Assembly: GCA_934279105.1 (NCBI GenBank)
Contig: CAKQWR010000006.1
Span: forward strand, 1 to 31,764
Length of the DNA stretch: 31,764 nt
Direction: 5' to 3'
Source: an uncultured Oribacterium sp.
Lineage (GTDB): Bacteria > Bacillota > Clostridia > Lachnospirales > Lachnospiraceae
The notes below the pieces were generated by a model. It had not been told where the DNA came from. It ran no database searches and saw only the letters and a program-made list of their open reading frames with translations. Made by a program: the position numbers and the translations under genes. Below are positions 8,460-15,061 of this stretch, piece by piece; position 1 is the first letter of the stretch, and each line of letters begins with the position of its first letter.

Positions 8460-8492
8460 TAAATCGAAAGAAGAGAATAGAAGAATGATGCG

Positions 8493-8525
8493 AAAAAGAG
8501 CGTACCTATGCGGTGCGCTCTTTTT
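8493..8525 (+). terminator. Intrinsic terminator after the DUF5722 gene
   Basis: A 14 bp stem with one G·U pair: left arm 8493-8506, loop TATGC, right arm 8512-8525 ending in five T residues. The A-rich left edge also makes it usable on the opposite strand, but no minus-strand gene needs it. Confidence 0.9.
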
Positions 8526-8543
8526 GAAATAAAAATATTTTGG

Positions 8544-8573
8544 TTGATTCGAGGTATGCCATAGGGGTATTAT
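8544..8573 (+). promoter_or_regulatory. Sigma-A promoter for brnQ
   Basis: TTGATT (8544-8549), an 18 bp spacer, then TATTAT (8568-8573). The 16 bp palindrome TTGGTG-ACAC-CACCAA (8591-8606) lies just downstream, in the first bases of the likely transcript and immediately before the ribosome site. It could be an operator or a small hairpin. Confidence 0.65.
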
Positions 8574-8623
8574 AGATATAATTTTTTATTTTGGTGACAC
8601 CACCAATCAAGAGGAGGCACATT

Positions 8624-9748
8624 ATGCAAAAACTGGGATTTCGACAGACCATAACGATTGGTTTTATGCTGTTTTCCATGTTCTTCGGCGCCGGTAATCT
8701 GATTTTTCCACCGTTACTGGGTGCACAGGCTGGAAGCAATACCGTGTCGGCCATGATCGGGCTGATTATTACCGCTGTCTGCTTTCCGATTCTGGCCGTT
8801 GCAGCGGTCGCAAAACATGATAATCTGGTAAAGCTGGGATCCATGATTCATCCGGCATTTGCATCTGTGTTTACAATCCTCATCTGTTTGATGATCGGTC
8901 CGTTCGTCGCCATCCCACGAACCTGCAGTACATCCTTCGAGATGGCTGTGGCGCAGTTCCTTCAGGTAGAAGGAGAAGCCGGACTTTTGCTTCCGCGCGT
9001 TTTGTATTCGATGGTATTCTTCGCTGGGGCGACCTTTGTTGCGTTGCATCCAAATAAGCTGAAGGATATCCTCGGAAGAATCATGACCCCGATTCTTGTG
9101 GTGCTGATCGTCGTCACCTTTGTAGCCGCATTTTCGAAGCTTCCGGTGAATGTCGCATCGGCCGCTACGATCGGCTATCAGGAGAGCCCGATCATGACCG
9201 GATTTATGACCGGCTATCAGACGATGGATATCCTGGCAGCCCTCAATTTCGGACTGGTGATCGCGGCCAATATCGAGGACTTCGGTGTGCATGATCGTCA
9301 GGCCATCGCAAGAGAAACGATGAAGGCTGGTGTCATCGCCGGCATCATGCTGGCACTTGTGTATTTTGCAACGTCCTATATCGGTGCCGTATGCAGTGGC
9401 GTTCCGGGACTTCTGACCGAAACCGAAACCGGTGCGGGTATCCTGTCGTATGCGATCCAGCAGTGCTTCGGCCCGGCAGGTCAGATTATCGCCGGACTGA
9501 TCTTCCTGATCGCCTGCTTTAACGTATGTTGCGGTCTGCTGTCCAGCTGTGCGGAGTATTTCCATAAGCTGATGCCGAAGATCGGCTATAAGCTCTGGCT
9601 GTTCGGATTCGCTGTTTTCAGTTTCGTAATCTCCAGCGCAGGACTCTACCGTATCCTGAGCTTCTCCTTCCCGGTACTGAAGGTTATGTGTCCGATTGCC
9701 ATTGCGGTCATCATCTTCGGTCTGCTGAAGAAACGTCAGGCGGACTGA
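8624..9748 (+). CDS. brnQ: Branched-chain amino acid carrier BrnQ (LIVCS family)
   Basis: Cation-coupled uptake of Leu, Ile and Val across the cell membrane. The protein is strongly hydrophobic with about a dozen membrane segments. It opens with the family signature GFMLFSMFFGAGNLIFPP and has the conserved GPFVAIPRTCSTSFEMAV segment. At 374 aa it is shorter than the common ~430 aa members. The frame is open upstream to a TTG at 8591, but the ATG at 8624 has AGGAGG at 8612-8617 with 6 nt spacing and starts exactly at the family N-terminus. It has its own promoter and is followed 22 nt after the stop by the long palindromic element at 9771-10030. No leucine T-box is visible. Confidence 0.93.
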   Translation: MQKLGFRQTITIGFMLFSMFFGAGNLIFPPLLGAQAGSNTVSAMIGLIITAVCFPILAVAAVAKHDNLVKLGSMIHPAFASVFTILICLMIGPFVAIPRTCSTSFEMAVAQFLQVEGEAGLLLPRVLYSMVFFAGATFVALHPNKLKDILGRIMTPILVVLIVVTFVAAFSKLPVNVASAATIGYQESPIMTGFMTGYQTMDILAALNFGLVIAANIEDFGVHDRQAIARETMKAGVIAGIMLALVYFATSYIGAVCSGVPGLLTETETGAGILSYAIQQCFGPAGQIIAGLIFLIACFNVCCGLLSSCAEYFHKLMPKIGYKLWLFGFAVFSFVISSAGLYRILSFSFPVLKVMCPIAIAVIIFGLLKKRQAD

Positions 9749-9770
9749 GTGAAGACCGGCAGCTGATGAA

Positions 9771-10030
9771 CCCCGTGATATACATTCGTGTGGCCGGGGG
9801 ACGGTGCTTTCTTAGGCAGTTGCCTTCGGTGTTAAAAATATAAAAATGAATCCCTAAGAGGCACTAGGTCCTCTGCAATCGACGGAGTTCCCTTGGTGGG
9901 AACTCCGTGTTGCAGAGGAGGCTAAGGAAAACAGTTCCAAGTGCCTCTAAGGGATTCATTTTTTATTTTTATACATCCTCGGCAGTGCCACGAAAGCACC
10001 GTCCCCCGGCCACGCGGATATATCACGGGG
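9771..10030. repeat. Long nested near-palindrome, copy 1 (brnQ/luxS convergent gap)
   Basis: A 260 bp imperfect inverted repeat filling the gap between convergent brnQ and luxS. Paired blocks from outside in: 9771-9782 with 10019-10030 (12 bp perfect); 9787-9811 with 9992-10016 (25 bp, one G·U); an AT-rich, loosely pairing zone; 9842-9865 with 9940-9963 (24 bp, one mismatch); and an apical hairpin 9870-9892/9898-9918 with loop TTGGT. Between the last two stems is a lopsided internal loop, 4 nt on the 5' side (9866-9869) and 21 nt on the 3' side (9919-9939) containing GCTAAGGAAAA. T-runs flank the inner stem on both strands, so it should terminate transcription in both directions. A second copy with the same plan lies at 13364-13603. 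Confidence 0.9.
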
Positions 10031-10039
10031 ATCCGCGTT

Positions 10040-10519
10040 TTACTGTGGGTAGGTGAGATGGGCGTCGTCGATGTTGTAGAGTGTTTCGTCGAGGTAACGC
10101 TTCGCAAGCCAGTTCGCCATGCCGAGGTTCTGGTCGAGATAGTTTCCGCAGTCGCGTGGAGCAGCGCCTGGAATGTCGTCATGGAAGTCACGGATGAATT
10201 CGAACATACGGGTGATGACCGGTACGATATCGCGCGATGTAAGGTCGCCGGCGAAGATGACATAGCAGCCGGTACGGCAGCCCATCGGTCCGAAGTAGAT
10301 GGTCTTATCGGCCCATTCCGGATCATTGCGAAGGAACGTAGCACCTAAGTGCTCGATCGTATGAAGCTCAGCAGTGTTCATGACCGGTTCACGATTCGGT
10401 CTCGTCATACGAAGGTCGAAGGTCGTCAGTGTTTCTGCACCGATATTATCTTTTCTGGAAACGTAAATGCCAGGTTCCAGCTTTTCGTGATTGATAGTAA
10501 AACTTGCAATTTTTTCCAT
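10040..10519 (-). CDS. luxS: S-ribosylhomocysteine lyase (AI-2 synthase)
   Basis: Cleaves S-ribosylhomocysteine to homocysteine and DPD, the precursor of the AI-2 signal, as part of the activated methyl cycle. At 159 aa it is full length. The metal ligands H53 and H57 (HTIEH) and C124 (RDCGNY) are present, as is the catalytic C81 in GPMGCRTGC. The frame is open upstream to 10726, but the Met at 10519 has GGAGG (minus strand, 10526-10530) 6 nt before it and starts with the family N-terminus, so the longer form is rejected. It is a single-gene unit with its own promoter (10563-10591), transcribed toward brnQ and ending in the long palindrome. No mtn/pfs gene is adjacent. Confidence 0.97.
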   Translation of the reverse strand: MEKIASFTINHEKLEPGIYVSRKDNIGAETLTTFDLRMTRPNREPVMNTAELHTIEHLGATFLRNDPEWADKTIYFGPMGCRTGCYVIFAGDLTSRDIVPVITRMFEFIRDFHDDIPGAAPRDCGNYLDQNLGMANWLAKRYLDETLYNIDDAHLTYPQ

Positions 10520-10562
10520 GGGGTACCTCCTGGAAGAGAATAGTATTATATAATGTCCAACT

Positions 10563-10591
10563 ATTATAGGAAAAAGAGAAAAGACGCGCAA
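10563..10591 (-). promoter_or_regulatory. Sigma-A promoter for luxS
   Basis: On the minus strand, TTGCGC (10591-10586), a 17 bp spacer and TATAAT (10568-10563). The leader to the luxS start is about 35-40 nt. Confidence 0.7.
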
Positions 10592-10713
10592 GGACTCTTG
10601 TTGTACCGTTTGCGTATAAACTACACAGGTAGGGTCCGGAAGCGTAGTATTCCGGGCCATGTGTGTTGGCTGTATTTTTATGAAACAAATTTCCTTAAAA
10701 TGTTCGATATTGA

Positions 10714-10742
10714 TTGAGGCTTCCACATTTCTCGTTTATAAT
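10714..10742 (+). promoter_or_regulatory. Sigma-A promoter for the SPFH gene
   Basis: TTGAGG (10714-10719), a 17 bp spacer and a perfect TATAAT (10737-10742), giving a leader of about 55 nt to the start at 10803. It is divergent from the luxS promoter about 120 bp away. Confidence 0.72.
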
Positions 10743-10802
10743 AGAGTTAGATTATGGCTGTGTACCCGTTTCGACGGACTTAACTCGAAAAGGAGGAAAA
10801 AT

Positions 10803-12047
10803 ATGGGTCTTTTGCAAGTTGGTTTAGGCGCTGCGGAATCGGTTCTTTCGGATCAGTGGCGTGAGTATTTTTATTGCGATGCATTGCCAGAAGACGTCCT
10901 CATGAAAAAGGGCGAAGCGCGTCAGGCGAGAAGAGCATTCAACACGAAGAAATCAGATAACCTGATTACAAATGGTGCCATCATCGCCGTGAACGAGGGT
11001 CAGTGTATGATCATCGTTGATAATGGTGCGATCGTTGAGGTCAGTGCAGAACCTGGAAAGTTCGTATGGGATGCTTCGACAGAACCGTCTATTTTCTACG
11101 GTGGACTGAAGAAGGGCATCGTGGACTCCTTCAACACATGGAAGAAGCGTGTGGCATTCGCTGGTGATACAGCGACGGATCAGCGCATTTACTTCTTCAA
11201 TACGAAGGATATCATCGGAAACAAGTATGGCACTCAGAATCCGATTCCTTTCCGTATCATCGATAAGAACATCGGCCTTGACACGGATGTGGCGGTTCGG
11301 TGCCATGGTGAGTATGCATATCGCCTGGCTGATCCGATTCTGTTCTATAAGAAGCTTTGCGGTAACGTGACCGATGAGTTTAAGAGAGATCGCATCGATA
11401 GTCAGCTGAAGAGTGAGCTTCTCACTGCACTGCAGCCGGCATTTGCGGTGATTTCCGAGCAGGGTATACGTTATTCACAGCTTCCGTCCCATGCAGATGA
11501 CATCTCGAAGGCACTGGATGCCGAGCTGACAACGACATGGGGACAGAACTATGGTATCGAGATCGCAGCGTTCGGTCTCAGCTCTGCAACGATTTCCGAC
11601 GAGGATGCAGAGCGCATCAAGGTTCTTCAGATGAACGCAGCACTGAAGGATCCGACGATGGCAGCAGCAACCATTGCGGCTGCACAGGCGCAGGCGATGA
11701 AGGATGCGGCAAACAATACCGCAACCGGACCGATGATGGCCTTTGCAGGTATGAATATGGCAAACATGGTGGGCGGCATGAACAGCCAGTCCCTGTATGG
11801 TATGGGGGCGGCTCAGCAGCCGACACCGCCGACGACACCGGCACCGTCAGCACCTGCGGCAGGTGTTGGCGTAGCAGCAGCACCGGCCGGAAGCTGGACC
11901 TGCGCTTGCGGAACGGTGAATACCGGTAATTTCTGTTCAAATTGTGGAACCCAGAAGCCACAGCCGGCGACCTGGACCTGCCCGAAGTGCGGACATCAGG
12001 GCAATACCGGTAACTTCTGCTCGAACTGCGGAACACCGAAGGCATAA
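10803..12047 (+). CDS. SPFH-domain protein with two C-terminal zinc ribbons (YdjI-like)
   Basis: A 414 aa protein with an SPFH/band-7-like core (about 20-300). A low-complexity Ala/Met/Gly/Pro linker (about 285-365) follows, then two short zinc ribbons. The first has C367, C369, C378 and C381 (note CxC in place of CxxC); the second has C393, C396, C406 and C409. No transmembrane segment is seen. The architecture matches B. subtilis YdjI, an SPFH protein that works with the membrane proteins YdjG/YdjH in recruiting PspA during envelope stress (family knowledge); the role here is inference. The frame is open upstream to 10659, but AGGAGG at 10791-10796 fixes the ATG at 10803. The next gene, also zinc-ribbon, lies 118 bp downstream, probably the same unit. 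Confidence 0.87.
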   Translation: MGLLQVGLGAAESVLSDQWREYFYCDALPEDVLMKKGEARQARRAFNTKKSDNLITNGAIIAVNEGQCMIIVDNGAIVEVSAEPGKFVWDASTEPSIFYGGLKKGIVDSFNTWKKRVAFAGDTATDQRIYFFNTKDIIGNKYGTQNPIPFRIIDKNIGLDTDVAVRCHGEYAYRLADPILFYKKLCGNVTDEFKRDRIDSQLKSELLTALQPAFAVISEQGIRYSQLPSHADDISKALDAELTTTWGQNYGIEIAAFGLSSATISDEDAERIKVLQMNAALKDPTMAAATIAAAQAQAMKDAANNTATGPMMAFAGMNMANMVGGMNSQSLYGMGAAQQPTPPTTPAPSAPAAGVGVAAAPAGSWTCACGTVNTGNFCSNCGTQKPQPATWTCPKCGHQGNTGNFCSNCGTPKA

Positions 12048-12067
12048 TTTCATGCAGTAGCTTTATG

Positions 12068-12110
12068 GTGCGATGTCCGGAAGGACATCGCACTTTGCTT
12101 ATTTTTATTC
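12068..12110 (+). terminator. Hairpin and T-rich tract between SPFH and zinc-ribbon genes
   Basis: GTGCGATGTCC (12068-12078) pairs perfectly with GGACATCGCAC (12083-12093) around a GGAA loop. It is followed by a broken T-rich stretch (12094-12110). I saw no promoter after it for the next gene, so it may be a partial terminator lowering downstream expression (inference). Confidence 0.65.
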
Positions 12111-12165
12111 GCCTAAAATCCAGTAAAGAAAGATAGAAGGAAGAATCGGAAGGAGGGAGAGAAAT

Positions 12166-13350
12166 ATGCAGACTCCACAAGCGAATACCCCGGTTACGAA
12201 TCAGGCCAGCGGCGCAGCTGCGATGGATGTCGAAACCACGATGACGAAAACACTGCAGGAAACCGATCGAAAGTGTCCTCAGTGTGGTGGTGTACTTGAA
12301 TTTGATCCATCGAGTGGTGGATTAAAGTGCCCATACTGTGATTATACGGAAGCCATCCAGCATGAGGAGGAAGCGAAGGCCAGCGGCTCCATCGATGAGG
12401 ATGGAAAGTTTGTTGCGACCGAGCATGCGTTTACTGGTGAGGAGGATACGGCGACGACCGACTGGGGCACGGCGACGAAGACCGTCATCTGTAAATCCTG
12501 TGGCGCTGAAATCATGTATGATGCGAATGCCATCGCAAACGTATGTCCATACTGCGGTTCGACACAGGTCATGGAAGCCGGAAATCAGGAAGAGAAGATT
12601 ATGGCACCGGGAGGCGTAGTCACGTTCGATGTTGATAACAAACGTGCTGCTGAACTCTTTAAGACCTGGATCGGACATAAGTTCTTCTGCCCGAAACTTG
12701 CAAAAGAAAGTGCTTCGCCGGACAAGTTCCATGGCGTTTATGTACCGTACTGGACGTTCGATGCAAATGCCAGTGGTCACTATACTGGTGAATACGGAAT
12801 GAATCGTACAGTGAAAACCAGCGATGGCAAGACGGAAATCAAGACCGACTGGTACCACTGCAGCGGCGATATCGAGCACTTCTTTGATGATGTACTTGTA
12901 ACTGGTTCTGACCGCTATGATACGATGATGCTTCGTTCGGTTGAACCGTACCGTACGGATGATGTGAAACCATATAAGCCGCAGTATCTGGCCGGTTTTA
13001 TGGCGGAACGTTATACGATGAAACTGACGGATGCCTGGCCGAAAGCACAGAACATCATGAATGATGAAATGCATGACCTTGCGGAGGATGATATCCGTGA
13101 CAAGCATAATCCGGATGATACTCGTTCGGTGAGCATTCGCCCGAATTATGCGGATGTGACCTATAAGTACCTCCTGCTTCCGGTATGGATCTCGTCTTTT
13201 CGCTACCAGGATAAGATCTATCGCTTCATGGTGAACGGCCAGACCGGTAAGGTTTCCGGCAAGACACCGATCAGCTGGATTAAGGTGGCCCTGACGACGA
13301 TCGCCGTTATCGCAATCTTCTACATCCTTTATAATTTGCTTGGGAAGTGA
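12166..13350 (+). CDS. Zinc-ribbon membrane protein (YdjG-like)
   Basis: A 394 aa protein with two zinc ribbons near the N-terminus: C37/C40 with C55/C58, and C109/C112 with C127/C130. A soluble middle region (about 140-365) is rich in aromatic residues. A single C-terminal transmembrane helix (about 372-391) with a tiny tail makes it look tail-anchored, bulk facing the cytoplasm. Such proteins are often annotated as TFIIB-type zinc-ribbon proteins and, by similarity to B. subtilis YdjG, sometimes as a phage replisome organiser; I see nothing phage-like here. The pairing with an SPFH/zinc-ribbon gene just upstream supports a membrane-associated complex. The ribosome site AAGGAGGG (about 12149-12156) precedes the ATG. 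The second long palindrome begins 13 nt after the stop. Confidence 0.8.
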   Translation: MQTPQANTPVTNQASGAAAMDVETTMTKTLQETDRKCPQCGGVLEFDPSSGGLKCPYCDYTEAIQHEEEAKASGSIDEDGKFVATEHAFTGEEDTATTDWGTATKTVICKSCGAEIMYDANAIANVCPYCGSTQVMEAGNQEEKIMAPGGVVTFDVDNKRAAELFKTWIGHKFFCPKLAKESASPDKFHGVYVPYWTFDANASGHYTGEYGMNRTVKTSDGKTEIKTDWYHCSGDIEHFFDDVLVTGSDRYDTMMLRSVEPYRTDDVKPYKPQYLAGFMAERYTMKLTDAWPKAQNIMNDEMHDLAEDDIRDKHNPDDTRSVSIRPNYADVTYKYLLLPVWISSFRYQDKIYRFMVNGQTGKVSGKTPISWIKVALTTIAVIAIFYILYNLLGK

Positions 13351-13363
13351 TCAACATCCGTAG

Positions 13364-13603
13364 GTAGAAGAGGTCGGAAGGCCTGCTGTCAGAAGCACAG
13401 TACTACGAATTCGGAAAAATCTAAAACAGGCCTCTAAGAACCAGTAAGACCTCCGCAATCGACTGCGTTTCCTTGATGGAAACGCAGTCGATTGCGGAGG
13501 GTGCTAAGGAAAAATTACTCTAACTGGTTCTAAAGAGGCCTGTTTTGATTTTTTTCGACTTCTTCGTATGGCTTCTGACAGCAGGCCTTCCGGACTCATC
13601 TAC
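13364..13603. repeat. Long nested near-palindrome, copy 2 (zinc-ribbon/leuB convergent gap)
   Basis: A 240 bp imperfect inverted repeat filling the gap between convergent genes. Paired blocks: outer 13364-13396 with 13571-13603, of which 13375-13396/13571-13592 is a perfect 22 bp; an AT-rich unpaired zone; 13423-13445 with 13523-13546 (small mismatches); and an apical hairpin 13450-13472/13478-13500, perfect over 23 bp, loop TTGAT. The internal loop is 4 nt on the 5' side (13446-13449) and 22 nt on the 3' side (13501-13522), again with GCTAAGGAAAA. It matches the element at 9771-10030 in plan and in apical sequence and has the same orientation, but the outer stems are unrelated in sequence. 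T-runs flank the inner stem on both strands. Confidence 0.9.
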
Positions 13604-13619
13604 GAAATCACAATCTGAA

Positions 13620-14714
13620 TCAGCGAATCAGGGATGCAATCTTGTTGCCCATTTCATCGGTGTGCAGGCAGTGAAGACCGTCCACGCCATCCTCCATGAT
13701 GTCGCCGGTGCGGAAGCCGGTGTGAAGTGCTTCAGCGACGGCGTCTTCGATGGCATCTGCTTCCTTTGTGAGATTCAGTGAATAACGGAGAAGCATCGCG
13801 GCACTCAGAATCGTGGCGAGCGGATTTGCGATGTTCTGACCTGCGATATCCGGAGCGGATCCGCCCGACGGCTCATACAGGCCGAAGCTGTCCTCGCGAA
13901 GAGAGGCAGATGGAAGCATACCGAGAGAACCGGCGATTTCCGCCATTTCATCGGAAAGAATGTCACCAAACATGTTCTCTGTCACCACAACATCAAACTG
14001 ACCCGGATTACGGACGAGCTGCATCGCAGTCGAATCCACAAGTGCATGATCGAGCTTCACGTTCGGATGATCCTTTCCCACTTCCGTGACGACCTTTCGC
14101 CATAATCTCGAAGAATCGAGGACGTTTGCCTTATCGACGGAGGTCACATGAAGGTTTCGCTTTTCTGCAATCTCGAAAGCTTTTTTAGCGATTCGACGAA
14201 TCTCGTAATCATGATAGACGAGCGTGTCGGTTGCGACTTCCTCTCCATCCACCTTTTCGGTCTTCCGGGCACCGAAATAGAGACCACCGGTGAGTTCACG
14301 TACCATCATGACGTCGAAGCCCTGCTCAGCGATCGATTCACGGAGTGGACACGCCTTTTTCAGCTCCGGATAGAGATGTGCCGGACGGAGATTACAGAAG
14401 AGACCAAGTGACTTACGAAGCTTCAGCAGTCCGGCCTCCGGTCGTTTTTCCGGTGGCAGCTCATACCAGTGAGACTGGCCTACCTTGCCACCGATGGAAC
14501 CCATCAGTACCGCATCGGCAGACTGACAGCTTGCAATTGCTGTATCGGTCAACGGCTCGCCATATGCATCGATAGAACAGCCACCCATCAGCACCTTCTC
14601 AAACGTAAACTGATGACCGTATACTTCGGCCACTTTCTCCAACACCTTCTGTGCTTCCGCTACGATCTCCGGACCGATACCGTCACCCGGAATCGTCACA
14701 ATTTTTGCATTCAT
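13620..14714 (-). CDS. leuB: 3-isopropylmalate dehydrogenase
   Basis: Oxidatively decarboxylates 3-isopropylmalate to 2-ketoisocaproate, the NAD-dependent third step of leucine biosynthesis. At 364 aa it is full length. Family motifs are IPGDGIGPEI at the N-terminus, RELTGGLYFG, SVDKANVLDSSRLWR, TENMFGDILSDE and the NAD-binding GSAPDIAGQNIANP. The frame is open to 14774, but the Met at 14714 is preceded by GGGGAGG on the minus strand (14722-14728) at about 6 nt and starts with the family N-terminus. No leuA, leuC or leuD is adjacent, so it is a detached leucine gene. It converges on the zinc-ribbon gene, with the long palindrome 16 nt after its stop. Confidence 0.96.
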   Translation of the reverse strand: MNAKIVTIPGDGIGPEIVAEAQKVLEKVAEVYGHQFTFEKVLMGGCSIDAYGEPLTDTAIASCQSADAVLMGSIGGKVGQSHWYELPPEKRPEAGLLKLRKSLGLFCNLRPAHLYPELKKACPLRESIAEQGFDVMMVRELTGGLYFGARKTEKVDGEEVATDTLVYHDYEIRRIAKKAFEIAEKRNLHVTSVDKANVLDSSRLWRKVVTEVGKDHPNVKLDHALVDSTAMQLVRNPGQFDVVVTENMFGDILSDEMAEIAGSLGMLPSASLREDSFGLYEPSGGSAPDIAGQNIANPLATILSAAMLLRYSLNLTKEADAIEDAVAEALHTGFRTGDIMEDGVDGLHCLHTDEMGNKIASLIR

Positions 14715-14772
14715 CACATATCCTCCCCGCATCCTTGCGGCTGTATTTAAAGAGCAGTTTGATACCTGCATC

Positions 14773-14833
14773 ATAATGTCACACCCATAACTTTACATTA
14801 TTATTTCCTTAGTTCCAATATATATAGATTATA
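14773..14833 (-). promoter_or_regulatory. leuB promoter region and leader inverted repeat
   Basis: On the minus strand a perfect TATAAT lies at 14833-14828, with only a poor -35 upstream. In the leader, ATAATGT (14795-14801 on the plus strand as ACATTAT) and its complement (14773-14779) form a 7 bp inverted repeat with 15 nt between, possibly an operator. No T-box motif is visible. Confidence 0.4.
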
Positions 14834-14882
14834 TCAGACATGAAATAAAATGTTGGAACAGTCGAGTGAGGAAGCAGGCTTG

Positions 14883-14967
14883 CAGTTCACACATAATACA
14901 TTCCGCACGTGGCCCAGAGGGTGGCTGTCCTCTGGGCCACGACCGAAACAAACTTGCGTGTGAACTG
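14883..14967. repeat. Two-tier hairpin between divergent leuB and uvrB
   Basis: The outer stem is CAGTTCACAC (14883-14892) with GTGTGAACTG (14958-14967). The inner GC-rich stem is CGTGGCCCAGAGG (14908-14920) with CCTCTGGGCCACG (14929-14941), loop GTGGCTGT. The inner left arm and loop, preceded by TTCCGC, resemble those of the hairpin at 24538-24598. No T-run follows on either strand and no gene ends here, so a terminator role is unlikely. Confidence 0.7.
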
Positions 14968-15009
14968 TAACAAAACAGTAAGAAAAACCAGGAATAGCAG
15001 GCAAACATA

Positions 15010-15038
15010 TGTTCAACGCTGCGCTTCTATGATATACT
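15010..15038 (+). promoter_or_regulatory. Candidate promoter for uvrB
   Basis: TATACT at 15033-15038, just upstream of the uvrB ribosome site. The -35 at 17 bp spacing (TGTTCA, 15010-15015) is weak. I saw no clear LexA/SOS box at this position. Confidence 0.4.
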
Positions 15039-15061
15039 GTAGAGACGATTTGGAGGACGCG

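Noticed and set aside
8591..8623. TTG start 11 codons upstream for BrnQ
   Set aside because: The extension encodes the palindrome and the ribosome site; ATG 8624 has ideal spacing from AGGAGG.
9771..10030. Retron msr-msd interpretation of the long palindromes
   Set aside because: Retrons need an adjacent reverse transcriptase gene and a priming guanosine layout; no such gene is in the window and the flanking genes are ordinary metabolism.
9941..10348. 135-codon open frame on the plus strand
   Set aside because: It starts inside the palindrome's right arm and is antisense to luxS.
10520..10726. Longer N-terminus for LuxS
   Set aside because: The extension covers the luxS promoter and ribosome site and is absent from the family.
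12166..13350. Phage replisome organiser
   Set aside because: No phage genes nearby and the protein has a C-terminal membrane anchor with an SPFH partner; similarity to YdjG-type proteins explains that label.
9771..13603. MITE or insertion sequence with shared terminal inverted repeats
   Set aside because: The outer ends of the two copies do not share sequence and no target duplication or transposase was seen; conservation is in the centre instead.
14803..14817. CTAAGGAAA on the minus strand in the leuB leader, like the conserved loop of the palindromes
   Set aside because: Only nine bases match and there is no surrounding hairpin, so chance is the simplest explanation.
14909..15061. Longer N-terminus for UvrB
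   Set aside because: It would be encoded by the hairpin and promoter region; the ATG at 15062 has a good ribosome site and the family N-terminus.
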